NCBI RefSeq assembly: GCF_036203305.1
Contig: NZ_CP108131.1
Span: 1,488,001 to 1,552,000, forward strand
DNA: 64,000 bases
DNA from: Streptomyces sp. NBC_00190
GTDB lineage: Bacteria; Actinomycetota; Actinomycetes; Streptomycetales; Streptomycetaceae
Direction: 5' to 3'
In this document: positions 52,991 to 62,131 of the stretch, piece after piece
Layout of the letters: each line of letters opens with the position of its first letter
Position numbering within the stretch: the first letter of the stretch is position 1
The notes under the pieces: generated by a model
Told to the model about the DNA's origin: nothing
Databases searched by the model: none
What the model saw: only the letters and a program-made list of their open reading frames with translations
Made by a program: the position numbers and the translations under genes

Positions 52991-53857
52991 ATGACCGCCC
53001 TCTTCGCCCTGGCCACAGCCGTGCTGTGGGGCCTCGCCGACTTCGGGGGCGGTTTGGTGACCCGCCGGATACCTGCGCTGACGGTGGTCGTCGTCTCGCA
53101 GGTCGTCGCCGTCGTCGTGCTCGGCGCGGTCGTGCTCGGCACCGGCGCGTGGCGGGAGGCCGGGCCGCAGCTGTGGTTCGCCGTCGGCGCCGGCCTGGTC
53201 GGGCCGGTCGCCATGCTCAGCTTCTACAAGGCACTGGCCCTCGGCCCGATGAGCGTGGTCTCACCGCTCGGCTCCCTCGGGGTCGTCGTGCCGGTCGCCG
53301 CCGGACTGATCCTCGGCGAGCGGCCCGGCCTCGGCCAGTTCGCGGGCATCGCGGTGGCCGTCGTCGGCATCGTCCTCCCGGGCGGCCCGGAGCTGCGCGG
53401 TGCGCCCGTCCAGCGCCAGGCCGTCGTTCTCACCCTGGTAGCCGCCTTCGGCTTCGGCGCGGTGATGGCCCTGATCGCACAGGCCTCCACCACCCTGACC
53501 GGGCTGTTCCTGGCGCTGTTCGTGCAGCGGGTCACCAATGTCGCGGTGGGCGGCGGCGCCCTGTGGGTCCGGACCCGGCGCGGCACCCCGGCGCTCCCGG
53601 CGGGCACCGGCCCGCGGATCCTGTGGGGGCTGCTGCCCGCACTGGCCTTCGTCGGCCTCGCCGACGTCGCGGCGAACGGCACCTACTCCGCGGCCGCCCA
53701 GAGCGGTCCGGTCACCACGGCCGCCGTACTGTCCTCGCTGTACCCGTTGATCACCGCGCTCGCGGCCTTCGCCGTACTGAAGGAGCGCCTGCGCCCCATC
53801 CAGGCGGCGGGCGCCGGCCTGGCCCTGGCGGGCACGGTCCTGCTGGCGGCGGGCTGA
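52991..53857 (+). CDS. EamA/DMT-superfamily transporter
   Basis: 288 aa with about ten hydrophobic segments in two EamA halves. ALATAVLWGLADFGGGLVTR and SFYKALALGPMSVVSPLGSL mark the first half; ADVAANGTYSAAAQSGPVTTAAVLSSLYPL and LKERLRPIQAAGAGLALAGT the second. Metabolite/drug permease; substrate unknown. Weak ribosome site (GAGG). Confidence 0.92.
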   Translation: MTALFALATAVLWGLADFGGGLVTRRIPALTVVVVSQVVAVVVLGAVVLGTGAWREAGPQLWFAVGAGLVGPVAMLSFYKALALGPMSVVSPLGSLGVVVPVAAGLILGERPGLGQFAGIAVAVVGIVLPGGPELRGAPVQRQAVVLTLVAAFGFGAVMALIAQASTTLTGLFLALFVQRVTNVAVGGGALWVRTRRGTPALPAGTGPRILWGLLPALAFVGLADVAANGTYSAAAQSGPVTTAAVLSSLYPLITALAAFAVLKERLRPIQAAGAGLALAGTVLLAAG

Positions 53858-53870
53858 GAGCCCGGAAGGT

Positions 53871-54632
53871 TCAGGACTGCTCCGCCTCGGCCAGCTCCGC
53901 CTCAGCCAGCTCCGCCAGCCCGCGCAGCTGCTCCGGGGTCATCCCGTCGGGGATCGGTACGGGCGCCGGAGTGCGCAGCGGCGGCTGCCAGCCGGTCTCC
54001 GGCTCCCAGCGCCGCACGACGCGCGCGGGCGCCCCGGCCACCACGGCGTGGTCGGGCACCTCGCCCCGTACGACGGCCCCCGCGGCCACCACGACGTTGC
54101 GGCCCAGCCGTGCGCCCGGCAGGACGACCGCACCCGTACCGAGCCAGCAGCCGGGACCGATCTCGACCGGCGCGCTGCGCGGCCACTGTTTGCCGACGGG
54201 CTGGTGCGGGTCGTCGTAGCTGTGGTTCGTGGACGTGATGTACACGCCGGGGCCGCAGAAGGTGTCGTCCCCGATGGTGATCCGGGCGTCGGCGATGACG
54301 TGGCTGTCGCGGCCGATGACCACCCCGTTGCCGAGGACCAGCATCGGCTCCGTACCGAGGTCGAGGTCCGGCATCATCCCGGCGGTGAGGGTGACCTGCT
54401 CGCCGATGATGCAGTAGTCGCCGAGCCGGATCCAGGGTTCGCCGAAGACCGTGCCCTGCGGGAAGGCGAGCCGGGTGCCGTGGCCGATCGCGCCGAACCG
54501 CAGCCGTCCCGGAGTCTGCGCGGTGACCGCACCGGCCCGCTGCATCCAGCGCCAGCCCGCGTGGACCGCGCGGCTCGCCAGCCGGCGGCGCAGGACCGTC
54601 AGAGATGAGAACGTGTTCTGGTTCTTCGGCAC
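53871..54632 (-). CDS. Left-handed beta-helix acyltransferase (hexapeptide repeats)
   Basis: 253 aa from GTG. Hexapeptide repeats (LVLGNGVVIGRDSHVIADARI, DDTFCGPGVYI, PGCWLGTGAVVLPGARLGRNVVV) with a typical HSYDDP loop and catalytic-His-like N-H pair, as in the NodL/LacA/Maa O-acetyltransferase family. The C-terminus contains an imperfect LAELAEAELAEAEQ repeat. ACGGTA on the plus strand (TACCGT on the minus) suggests a leaderless transcript. Substrate probably a sugar or antibiotic hydroxyl; unknown. Confidence 0.85.
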   Translation of the reverse strand: MPKNQNTFSSLTVLRRRLASRAVHAGWRWMQRAGAVTAQTPGRLRFGAIGHGTRLAFPQGTVFGEPWIRLGDYCIIGEQVTLTAGMMPDLDLGTEPMLVLGNGVVIGRDSHVIADARITIGDDTFCGPGVYITSTNHSYDDPHQPVGKQWPRSAPVEIGPGCWLGTGAVVLPGARLGRNVVVAAGAVVRGEVPDHAVVAGAPARVVRRWEPETGWQPPLRTPAPVPIPDGMTPEQLRGLAELAEAELAEAEQS

Positions 54633-54638
54633 CCGGCC

Positions 54639-54644
54639 ACGGTA
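54639..54644 (-). promoter_or_regulatory. -10 box of leaderless acyltransferase transcript
   Basis: TACCGT on the minus strand ends 6 nt before the GTG at 54632; no Shine-Dalgarno. Confidence 0.45.
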
Positions 54645-54763
54645 GTGCGCCGGGCTCCGGTCGGCCCGGCCGCGATCCTGTGATCTTCACCCCATCTCCG
54701 GGCGGGCCCGGCCCGTGCCCTACGGTGCCGGTAGCGCGGCATCCGGAAACAGAGGGAATGATC

Positions 54764-55315
54764 ATGACGCAGCAGTCGACGCAGGGGCAGGCACTCATCG
54801 CGGGCGTGGGCGGCAAGCAGCCGTCCGTGGACCCGACGGCCTTCACCGCACCCACCTCCGTCGTGGTCGGCGACGTCACCCTGGCCGCCGGCGCGAGCAT
54901 CTGGTACTCGGCGGTGCTGCGCGCCGACTGCGGTCCGATCACGCTCGGTGCCGACAGCAACGTGCAGGACAACTGCACGGTCCACGTGGACCCCGGCTTC
55001 CCGGTCTCGATCGGCGAGCGCGTCTCCATCGGCCACAACGCCGTCGTGCACGGCTGCACCGTCGAGGACGACTGCCTGATCGGCATGGGCGCGACCGTCC
55101 TGAACGGCGCGGTGATCGGAGCCGGCTCGCTGGTGGCCGCCCAGGCACTGGTCCCGCAGGGCATGGTCGTCCCGCCCGGCTCCCTGGTCGCGGGCATCCC
55201 GGCCAAGGTGCGGCGCGAGCTGACCAAGGAGGAGCGCGAGGGCATCACGGTCAACGCCGCCATGTACGTGGAACTGGCCGAGCAGCACCGCGCCTCGGTG
55301 ACCCCGGACCTCTAG
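54764..55315 (+). CDS. Gamma-class carbonic anhydrase-like protein
   Basis: 183 aa. ATG at 54764 has AGAGGGA at correct spacing; the one at 54758 is too close. Beta-helix with RADCGPITLGADSNVQDNCTVHVDPG, IGHNAVVHGCTVEDDCLIGMGA and VPPGSLVAGIPAKVRREL. Cam/YrdA/PaaY family: His residues of VHVD, IGHN and VVHG are positioned to bind Zn. Activity is often weak. Not an operon with the divergent acyltransferase. Confidence 0.9.
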   Translation: MTQQSTQGQALIAGVGGKQPSVDPTAFTAPTSVVVGDVTLAAGASIWYSAVLRADCGPITLGADSNVQDNCTVHVDPGFPVSIGERVSIGHNAVVHGCTVEDDCLIGMGATVLNGAVIGAGSLVAAQALVPQGMVVPPGSLVAGIPAKVRRELTKEEREGITVNAAMYVELAEQHRASVTPDL

Positions 55316-55346
55316 GCCGGGTCAGGCCGGGTCCGGGGCGGGCGGG

Positions 55347-56009
55347 CTATTCGGCGACGGCCACCGGGGCGGCCGGCTCCACCGGGGCGGCCGCCGCGGC
55401 GGCCGCGGCCGCCTTCTTCATACGGCTGCGCACCACCACTGTCACCGCGATCCCGAACAGCACGGCGAGGCCCAGAGCCAGCCACGAGAACCGCTTCAGC
55501 CACGGCTCGGCGACGATCCCGACCGAGTAGATGACGGCCGTGGTGCCGCCCGCCCAGAGGATCCCGCCGAGGATGTTCGCGATCAGGAACCGCCAGTACG
55601 GCATGCGCAGCACGCCCGCGAGCGGCCCCGCGAAGATCCGCAGCAGCGCCACGAACCGCCCGAAGAAGACGGCCCACATGCCCCAGCGCTCGAAGGAGCG
55701 TTCCGCCACGGCCACGTGCTCCGGCCCGAAGTGCTTGGGGAAGCGCCTGCCCAGCTTCTCCAGCAGCGGTTTGCCGCCCCTGCGCCCGATCGCGTAGCCG
55801 ATCGAGTCGCCCACGATCGCCCCGGTGGTCGCGCAGATACCCAGCACGACGGGGTCGATCTCACCGTGCTGCGAGGCCAGCAGCGCAGAGCTGACCAGGA
55901 TGATCTCGCCCGGCAGTGGGATGCCGAGGCTTTCCAGCCCGATGACCAGACCCACCAGGAGATAGATGCTGACCGCCGGAATCGTCTCCAGCCATTCCTG
56001 GATGTGCAC
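55347..56009 (-). CDS. DedA-family membrane protein
   Basis: 220 aa from GTG with GAGG upstream. LVIGLESLGIPLPGEIILVSSALLA, GDSIGYAIGRRGG, FGRFVALLRIFAGPLAGVLRMPY and ANILGGILWAGGT are the SNARE-associated/DedA (VTT) signatures. Lipid scramblase or undecaprenyl-phosphate flippase-like family. C-terminus is an Ala-rich run (KKAAAAAAAAAPVEPAAP). Confidence 0.92.
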   Translation of the reverse strand: MHIQEWLETIPAVSIYLLVGLVIGLESLGIPLPGEIILVSSALLASQHGEIDPVVLGICATTGAIVGDSIGYAIGRRGGKPLLEKLGRRFPKHFGPEHVAVAERSFERWGMWAVFFGRFVALLRIFAGPLAGVLRMPYWRFLIANILGGILWAGGTTAVIYSVGIVAEPWLKRFSWLALGLAVLFGIAVTVVVRSRMKKAAAAAAAAAPVEPAAPVAVAE

Positions 56010-56067
56010 CGGTACGTCCTCCCGTGTCGTCCCCGGCGCGCCCCCTGTGACACGCCGAACGGGCAGC

Positions 56068-58572
56068 CTATCGGCTCCTCACTTCCGCCTTTGACCTCAG
56101 TGGGAGTTCCCGCGAGGAACGGCCCGCGAACACTTCCCGGCGGCCGGGACCCAGCACCCAGCCGTGCTGCTCCGGGTCCCAGGACGACAGCGCCCGGGCA
56201 TCGATGTCGACGGTGACCCGCTGGGCCTCGCCCGGCGCGAGGGTGAGCCGCCGGTAGCCGGCCAGCGCGCGCACCGGCTGGTCGAGCGTGATCTCCGCGG
56301 ACGGGCCGACGTACACCTGGGCCACCTCGGTGCCCTTGCGGCGGCCCGTGTTGCGGACGGTGAACTCCACGCGCAGACCCCCGCGCTCCGGCCGCACGGT
56401 CAGCTGCTCGTACTGCCAGGTCGTGTACGAGAGCCCGTGCCCGAACGGGAACAGCGGAGCCACGTGCTGCGCGTCGTACCAGCGGTGGCCGACGTGGACG
56501 CCCTCGGTGTACTCCTGGCGGCCGCCGACGCCCGGGTAGCGCAGCGGGTCCCCGGCCACCGGTGTCGCCTGCTCGTCCGCCGGGAAGGTCTGGGTGAGCC
56601 GACCGCCCGGGTCCACGTCCCCGAAGAGGATGTCGGCGGTGGCGCCCGCGCCCTCCTGCCCCGGGTAGTACATCTGCAGGACCGCCCCGGTACGGGAGAG
56701 CCAGGGCATGGCCGTTCCGCCGGAGGTATTGAGCACGACGGTGGTGCGGGGGTTGGCGGCGGTGACCGCCTCGATCAGCGCGTCCTGTCCGCCCGGGAGC
56801 GCCAGGGTGGTCCGGTCGCTGCCCTCGGTGGCGTCCTCGTAGGCGAACAGGACCACGCTGCGGGCCGCCTTCGCGGTGTTCACCGCCTCGGCGAGGTCCG
56901 CGGCCCGGCCCGCCTTCGTGATGTGCCGCAGCCGGAAGCGCCGGCCCTTGTCCCCGCCCCGAGCGGTCACGGAGAGCCGGTGGGTGCCCGCCTTGAGGGA
57001 GAGCGTGCGGCGGCGGACGGTCATCCCGTCGGGTGCCGAGCCGAGCAGTCCGCCCGCGTAGTGCTCGGCCGCGCCCTGCCGTACGGGGAACAGCTCCTCC
57101 CCGTCCAGGCGCACGCCCGGCCGCTCGCCGGTGTAGTGGACGACCACGGTCCACTCGTCGTCCGCCGCGAGCCGGAACTCCCCCTCGTGGCTCCAGTCGC
57201 GCCCTGCGTCCACGGCCCGGTCGTCCAGGTCGGCGGGGGGCGTCAGCAGGGTCGGCGGCAGGGGGCTCCCGTACAGGTCCTCGCCGAGGGCGTAGCGCAC
57301 GGTGGAGCCGTTCCCGGCGCGGCGGCGGATGGCCGTGAGCGGCGCGGCGGCCCCGTCGGGGACGACGTGGGCGCTGCCGCCGCCACTGACGAAGGGCACC
57401 TGGCCGGTGGGGCCGATGACCGCGATCGAGCGGGCGGCGGCGCCCGTCAGCGGCAGGGTGCCGTGCTCGTTGCGCAGCAGCACCGCCCCGGCGGTGGCCA
57501 CCTTGCGGGCGAGCCGCGCCCCGGCGGCCGCATCCCGCGAGGGGCGCGCGGCGGGCCGGGCCGCGAGCAGCCCGAAGCGGTCCATGGTGGTCAGGATCCG
57601 GCGCACGGCGAGGTCGACGGCGCTCTCGGGGACGGAGCCGCCGCGCACCGCCTCGCGCAGCGGGCCGCCGAAGTGGGTGCCGCCGGGCATCTCCATGTCG
57701 AGTCCGGCGCCGACGGCGGCAACGGTGCTGTGGGCGGCGTCCCCGTCGGACATCACCCAGCCGTCGAACCCCCAGCTCCCGCGCAGCACTTCGTCGAGCA
57801 GCGGCTTGCTCTCGCAGGCGTAGACGCCGTTGACCTTGTTGCGGGCGCCCATCACGGCGCCGGCGCCGGCGGCCACGGCGGCCTCGAAGCCCCGCAGCTC
57901 GGTCTCGTGCAGGGTCTGCTCGGCGACGACCGCGTCGACGGTGTCGCGGCCGTGCTCCTGGTTGCCCAGGGCGAAGTGCTTGACGGCGGCGATGAGCCCC
58001 TCGTCCTGGATCCCGCGGACCATCTCGCCGACGAGGTCGGCGGTGAGGCGCGGTTCCTCGGCGAAGGCCTCGAAGTTCCGGCCCGCGTACGGGGTGCGGA
58101 TGAGGTTGGCCCTGGGTGACAGGAGGACGTCCTGGCCGAGCGCGCGGCCCTCACGGCCGATGACGCGGCCGTACTCGCGAGCCAGCGCGGGGTCGAAGGC
58201 GGAGGCGAGCAGGACCGGCGCGGGCAGCGCGGTGGCGGGCCGTGTGACCCGTACGCCGACGGGCCCGTCGGCGAGGCGCAGCGCGGGGATGCCGAGGCGC
58301 GGGACGCCCGGCAGGTAGCCGGACTGGCCGAGGGAGGCCGGGTCGCGGCCGCCGTGCAGCAGGGCGGTCTTCTCGTCGAGGGTGAGCCGTTCGATCAGGC
58401 TGTCGACCCGGGCGGCGTTCGCGGGCTCGGCGGGGGCCCCGGGGGCGGGGGCGGACGCCGCGCGGAGTCCCGCGCCCGGCGGCACGGTCGCGGCGCAGCC
58501 GCCCGCTCCGAGGGCCGCGCCCACCGCTCCGAGCAGCCGGATCGCGGAACGTCGGGACACGGCCTCGCTCAT
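56068..58572 (-). CDS. Glycoside hydrolase family 3 beta-glucosidase, Tat-exported
   Basis: 834 aa. ATG at 58572, GGGAG upstream. Twin-arginine signal SRRSAIRLLGAVGAALGAGGC with Cys26, possibly a weak lipobox. GH3 N-domain (LPGVPRLGIPALRLADGPVG, ...WVMSDGDAAHS with the nucleophile Asp), GH3 C-domain, an internal PA14-like insertion (about 395-525) and a C-terminal Fn3-like domain (YEQLTVRPERGG...). Releases glucosyl or xylosyl ends from oligosaccharides outside the cell. No transporter nearby. Confidence 0.93.
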   Translation of the reverse strand: MSEAVSRRSAIRLLGAVGAALGAGGCAATVPPGAGLRAASAPAPGAPAEPANAARVDSLIERLTLDEKTALLHGGRDPASLGQSGYLPGVPRLGIPALRLADGPVGVRVTRPATALPAPVLLASAFDPALAREYGRVIGREGRALGQDVLLSPRANLIRTPYAGRNFEAFAEEPRLTADLVGEMVRGIQDEGLIAAVKHFALGNQEHGRDTVDAVVAEQTLHETELRGFEAAVAAGAGAVMGARNKVNGVYACESKPLLDEVLRGSWGFDGWVMSDGDAAHSTVAAVGAGLDMEMPGGTHFGGPLREAVRGGSVPESAVDLAVRRILTTMDRFGLLAARPAARPSRDAAAGARLARKVATAGAVLLRNEHGTLPLTGAAARSIAVIGPTGQVPFVSGGGSAHVVPDGAAAPLTAIRRRAGNGSTVRYALGEDLYGSPLPPTLLTPPADLDDRAVDAGRDWSHEGEFRLAADDEWTVVVHYTGERPGVRLDGEELFPVRQGAAEHYAGGLLGSAPDGMTVRRRTLSLKAGTHRLSVTARGGDKGRRFRLRHITKAGRAADLAEAVNTAKAARSVVLFAYEDATEGSDRTTLALPGGQDALIEAVTAANPRTTVVLNTSGGTAMPWLSRTGAVLQMYYPGQEGAGATADILFGDVDPGGRLTQTFPADEQATPVAGDPLRYPGVGGRQEYTEGVHVGHRWYDAQHVAPLFPFGHGLSYTTWQYEQLTVRPERGGLRVEFTVRNTGRRKGTEVAQVYVGPSAEITLDQPVRALAGYRRLTLAPGEAQRVTVDIDARALSSWDPEQHGWVLGPGRREVFAGRSSRELPLRSKAEVRSR

Positions 58573-58713
58573 GGCGCTCCCTGCAGGCTGGGGGCACCCC
58601 CGGACGGAGTCTGGGGGAGGTCGGCGGGAGCGGTCCGCGCCGACCGCTCCCCCGCACACTGTGCGCCGCTGCCTCCCGGGGCAGCCTCAGACGCGCCATC
58701 TCGGCGCCGAGGT

Positions 58714-58914
58714 TCAGCCCTGCGGCGGCCGGGACACGCTGTCGACGTCCCGCCGGGGCTCGCCTTCGAGCTGCACCCGGGCCTCGGTGCGGTGCCCGCG
58801 CGCGATGTAGTCCCGTACGACGGCCTCCACCGCGTCCTGCGGCGATCCGACCCCGGCGAGCACCATCACTTCCACCACGAGCTCGGCGTCGAGGCTGATG
58901 TTGACCTTGGCCAC
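58714..58914 (-). CDS. Small ribbon-helix-helix-like protein, 66 aa
   Basis: GTG at 58914 chosen: GGAGGGG 6 nt upstream. Sequence VAKVNISLDAELVVEVMVLAG and EAVVRDYIARGHRTEARVQ resembles an RHH DNA-binding antitoxin of VapB type (DUF2191-like). No toxin gene is next to it. The tail is polar and Pro-rich. An ATG at 58929 would add five residues but sits on the ribosome site. Confidence 0.7.
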   Translation of the reverse strand: MAKVNISLDAELVVEVMVLAGVGSPQDAVEAVVRDYIARGHRTEARVQLEGEPRRDVDSVSRPPQG

Positions 58915-59063
58915 GGGTACCCCCTCCATCGTCGTGCGAGGGACTCTAGCCGTCGCACGGCCACGGTTTCCGGGGTTCTGGCCCCGTCCGTCGCCGGTTG
59001 CTGCCGCCCCGGGTCCGGATCCGGCGGACAGGGCCGCCGGCACCGTGGCCGACCGGCACGGCG

Positions 59064-59094
59064 AAGGCCCCCGCCCTCCGGGGGCGGGGGCCTT
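59064..59094. terminator. Strong hairpin terminator
   Basis: AAGGCCCCCGCCC / GGGCGGGGGCCTT, perfect 13-bp stem, 5-nt loop, 13 bp downstream of the hotdog gene stop on the minus strand. Confidence 0.85.
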
Positions 59095-59106
59095 GTCGCC
59101 CGACTC

Positions 59107-59559
59107 CTAGGCGTTGGGACGCAGGGTCCAGACGACCGTCATCTCGCCCGTCACGGCCTCGTCCTCGCGCTGGATGGCGATGGTGACCGGGAACTCGGGG
59201 CGGCCGCCCGCGTCGAGTTCGGCCACGACCTCCGCCGCCGGGCGCCCGAGGGTGGCGGTGGCGGTCACGACGCCCTTGGCGAGCTTCTTGTAGCCGATCT
59301 CGGCCTTCACCGCGAGGGGCACGGCGCGCGAGAGCTGGTCGCCGAAGGCCGCCAGGACGATCGCGCCGCTCGCGGACTCGGCGAGGGTGAACATGGCGCC
59401 GGCGTGCGGGCCGCCGACGTGGTTGTGGAAGTCGGGCTGGTCCGGGAGGCGGACGACCGCGCGCTCCGGAGTGGTCTCCAGGAACTGGAGGTTCAGGGTC
59501 CGGGCCATCGGCACCGTCGCGGCGAGCAGTTCGCCCACGTTCATCTGATCTGCGCTCAT
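59107..59559 (-). CDS. Hotdog-fold protein (DUF4442/thioesterase-like)
   Basis: 150 aa. Hotdog core: PDFHNHVGGPHAGAMFTLAESASGAI and AVKAEIGYKKLAKGVVTATATLGR. Relatives are PaaI-type thioesterases or the DUF4442 group; a catalytic Asp/Glu is not obvious beyond the conserved N/E region. Acyl-CoA or aromatic thioester is the likely substrate. TAACAT ends 8 nt before the ATG. Confidence 0.85.
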   Translation of the reverse strand: MSADQMNVGELLAATVPMARTLNLQFLETTPERAVVRLPDQPDFHNHVGGPHAGAMFTLAESASGAIVLAAFGDQLSRAVPLAVKAEIGYKKLAKGVVTATATLGRPAAEVVAELDAGGRPEFPVTIAIQREDEAVTGEMTVVWTLRPNA

Positions 59560-59567
59560 GGAACGCG

Positions 59568-59573
59568 ATGTTA
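59568..59573 (-). promoter_or_regulatory. -10 box of leaderless hotdog gene
   Basis: TAACAT on the minus strand ends 8 nt before the ATG at 59559. Confidence 0.45.
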
Positions 59574-59641
59574 CCCGCGAGTAGGTGTCCTTGGCCAGAG
59601 CCGTTCCGGGGGCGGCCGTCGCTCCGGGCCTCCGCTCCTAC

Positions 59642-59647
59642 TATCGT
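59642..59647 (+). promoter_or_regulatory. -10 box of leaderless membrane-protein gene
   Basis: TATCGT ends 8 nt before the ATG at 59656. Confidence 0.4.
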
Positions 59648-59655
59648 TACCGGCC

Positions 59656-60684
59656 ATGTGGCCAGGACAGCAGCAGCCGCCCGGGGGCGAGCAGAACCCC
59701 CAGGACGCGCAACAGAATCCGTACCAGCAGCAGCCGGGGCAACCGAACCCGTACCAGCAGCAGCCGGGTTACGGGTACCCGCAGCCGGGCTACCAGACGC
59801 CCCCGCCCACCCAGCCGTGGGGCCAGCCCCAACAGCCCCTGCAGCCCCTGCAGCCCCAACAGCCCCAGCGGCCTGGCGGCGGGAGCCCCTACCAGACCAA
59901 GACCGTGGCCATCGTCGCGGCCGCCGCGGTCGTCGTGGCGGCCGCCGCGACCGGCGCCTTCGTCCTGACCCGGGACGACAAGAAGACGGACGAGGCCAAC
60001 GACAAGCCGCCGGCCGCCTCCTCGGCTCCGGCGTCCTCCGCGCCCGCCCCGGCCGGCAGCAGCGCGAACCCGCGCGCCGGCGGCGACATCAAGCCCGTGA
60101 TCCCGGGCTGGAAGGTCGTCGTCAACCCCAAGCACGGCACCGCCTTCGACGTCCCACCGGAGTGGAACGTGCTGGGCGCCGGCATGGCCATCGGCTTCGA
60201 GGACGAGGTGAAGAACGACGGCTCCTCGGTCGTGATGATGTCCGGGCCCGCCTACCTCAAGCAGGACTGGTGCAAGGTCGACTCCGACAAGAACGGCAGC
60301 GAGGAGACGAAGTCGCTGGCCGGCACCGGCACCAAGGGCGGCCAGGGCGCCAAGGACACCGCCGGGGCCGTGACGATCGAGGCCGGAAACTGGGCGTTCG
60401 CCGGATACGGGCAGAAGGGGCCGCAGGGCACCACCAAGATCTCCGAGCCGAAGGAGTACACCACCTCCTCGGGCCTGAAGGGCCACATGGCGACCGCGAC
60501 CGTGAGCGGCCTGCCGAAGGAGAACAAGTGCTCCTCCGACGGCAAGTCGATCGCCTTCAGCTTCAAGAACGCCAAGGGTGACTTCGCCAGCTGGATCCTC
60601 TACAGCGCCGCGGGCGTCCCGGACGAGGTCAGCAAGGAGACGCAGGAGAAGATCCTCAGCACGGTCCGCCTGTCCGCGGGCTGA
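59656..60684 (+). CDS. Membrane protein with Pro/Gln-rich cytoplasmic head
   Basis: 342 aa. Residues 1-75 are low-complexity Pro/Gln/Tyr (PYQQQPGQPNPYQQQPGYG, PLQPLQPQQPQRPG). One membrane helix at about 80-105 (VAIVAAAAVVVAAAATGAFV), then Ser/Ala/Pro linker and an extracytoplasmic domain of about 190 aa (KPVIPGWKVVVNPKHGTAFD..., two Cys: QDWCKVD and NKCSSDG). A common streptomycete layout. Function unknown. Confidence 0.75.
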   Translation: MWPGQQQPPGGEQNPQDAQQNPYQQQPGQPNPYQQQPGYGYPQPGYQTPPPTQPWGQPQQPLQPLQPQQPQRPGGGSPYQTKTVAIVAAAAVVVAAAATGAFVLTRDDKKTDEANDKPPAASSAPASSAPAPAGSSANPRAGGDIKPVIPGWKVVVNPKHGTAFDVPPEWNVLGAGMAIGFEDEVKNDGSSVVMMSGPAYLKQDWCKVDSDKNGSEETKSLAGTGTKGGQGAKDTAGAVTIEAGNWAFAGYGQKGPQGTTKISEPKEYTTSSGLKGHMATATVSGLPKENKCSSDGKSIAFSFKNAKGDFASWILYSAAGVPDEVSKETQEKILSTVRLSAG

Positions 60685-60697
60685 TCTCCTTTCCCCT

Positions 60698-60741
60698 CCG
60701 CCCCGGGCCGACAATCCGTTTGGATTCTCGGCCCGGGGCGG
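60698..60741. terminator. Long two-part hairpin terminator
   Basis: 14-bp outer stem CCGCCCCGGGCCGA / TCGGCCCGGGGCGG and, after one mismatch, a 5-bp inner stem AATCC / GGATT with loop GTTT. Starts 14 bp after the stop at 60684. Confidence 0.85.
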
Positions 60742-60742
60742 G

Positions 60743-60748
60743 GATAGT
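60743..60748 (+). promoter_or_regulatory. -10-like box of leaderless MFS gene
   Basis: GATAGT ends 6 nt before the GTG at 60755; it abuts the terminator hairpin. Confidence 0.35.
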
Positions 60749-60754
60749 CCGGGG

Positions 60755-62131
60755 GTGAGCTCTCCCCCCGCCGATTCCTCCCGTACGCCCGCCCGCCGCC
60801 GCACGCCCGCTTGGGCCGGCCGCAACTACACCCTGCTGACGGGCGCGGCGGTCGTCACCAACCTCGGCAGCCACGGAGCGCTCATCGCTGCCGCGTTCGC
60901 GGTTCTGGAGGCCGGCGGATCGGGCGCCGACGTCGGTCTGGTCGCGGCCGCCCGAACGCTGCCGCTCGTCCTCTTCCTGCTCATCGGCGGCGCACTCGCC
61001 GACCGGCTGCCGCGCCACCACGTGATGGTCGCGGCCAATGCCCTCAACTGCCTCTCCCAAGCGGCCTTCGCCGTGCTCGTCCTCGCCGGTGACCCCCAGC
61101 TGTGGCAGATGATGCTGCTGACCGCTCTGTGCGGCACCGGTACGGCCTTCTTCAACCCGGCGGCCGAGGGCATGCTGCTGTCCACCGTCTCCGGTGAGCA
61201 CGCCAACCGCGCCTTCGCGCTCTTCCGCATGGCGATGAACGGCGCGGGCATCGGCGGAGCGGCCCTCGGCGGAGCGATGATCGCCGCGTTCGGACCCGGC
61301 TGGGTACTGGCCGTGGACGCCGCGGCCTTCGCGATCGCGGGCGCCCTGCGGGCCTTCCTCGACGTCGGCCACATCGCCGAACGGGCTCCCGGCGGCGGCC
61401 TCCTGGCCGACCTGCGCGAGGGCTGGGTGGAGGTCAGGACCCGGCCCTGGCTGTGGAGCATCGTGCTCCAGTTCTCCGTCGTGGTCGCCGTCGTCGGGGC
61501 CGCGGAGGCGGTCTACGGTCCGCTGGTCGCCCGCGACCGGCTGGGCGGCCCGGCGCCCTGGGGGCTGGCCCTGGCCTGCTTCGGCGCGGGCACCATCGCG
61601 GGCGCCGTCCTGATGATGGTGTGGAAGCCGCGCCGGCTGCTGCTGGTCGGCACCCTGTGCGTGTTCCCGCTCGCGCTGCCGTCGGCGGGGCTGGCCGTAC
61701 CGCTGCCGGTGTGGGCCCTGTGCGCGGTGATGTTCGTGAGCGGCACGGCCATCGAGGTGTTCGGTGTGAACTGGATGACCACGATGCACCAGGAGATCCC
61801 CGAGGAGAAGTTCTCCCGGGTCTCCGCCTACGACTGGTTCGGCTCGGTGTCGATGCTCCCCCTGGCCACCGCCCTCGCGGGCCCGGCCGAAACGGCCTTC
61901 GGCCGCACCCAGGCCCTGTGGGGCTGCGCGGCCCTGGTCGTCCTGGCCACGGCCCTGGTCCTGCTGATCCCGGACGTCCGCCACCTGACCCGCAGGCCCC
62001 CGGCCGCACCGGTCGCTGCCGCCACCGCCCCGGCCGCCACCGCCCCGGCCGCCTCCGGGCCGGCCGCCTCCGGGCCGGCCGCCTCCGACCCCGCGGAGCG
62101 GAGCGACAGCCGACCGCTCACCCCAGGCTGA
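60755..62131 (+). CDS. MFS transporter
   Basis: 458 aa from GTG. About 12 hydrophobic segments. MFS features: IGGALADRLPRHHVMV (loop 2-3), FNPAAEGMLLSTV, ALLAVDAAAFAIAG. Family resembles enterobactin/macrolide-type efflux permeases (MFS_3/MFS_1). The C-terminal 40 aa are Ala/Pro repeats (TAPAATAPAASGPAASGPAA) encoded by 15-bp tandem units. Overlaps the convergent gene by 14 bp. Confidence 0.9.
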   Translation: MSSPPADSSRTPARRRTPAWAGRNYTLLTGAAVVTNLGSHGALIAAAFAVLEAGGSGADVGLVAAARTLPLVLFLLIGGALADRLPRHHVMVAANALNCLSQAAFAVLVLAGDPQLWQMMLLTALCGTGTAFFNPAAEGMLLSTVSGEHANRAFALFRMAMNGAGIGGAALGGAMIAAFGPGWVLAVDAAAFAIAGALRAFLDVGHIAERAPGGGLLADLREGWVEVRTRPWLWSIVLQFSVVVAVVGAAEAVYGPLVARDRLGGPAPWGLALACFGAGTIAGAVLMMVWKPRRLLLVGTLCVFPLALPSAGLAVPLPVWALCAVMFVSGTAIEVFGVNWMTTMHQEIPEEKFSRVSAYDWFGSVSMLPLATALAGPAETAFGRTQALWGCAALVVLATALVLLIPDVRHLTRRPPAAPVAAATAPAATAPAASGPAASGPAASDPAERSDSRPLTPG

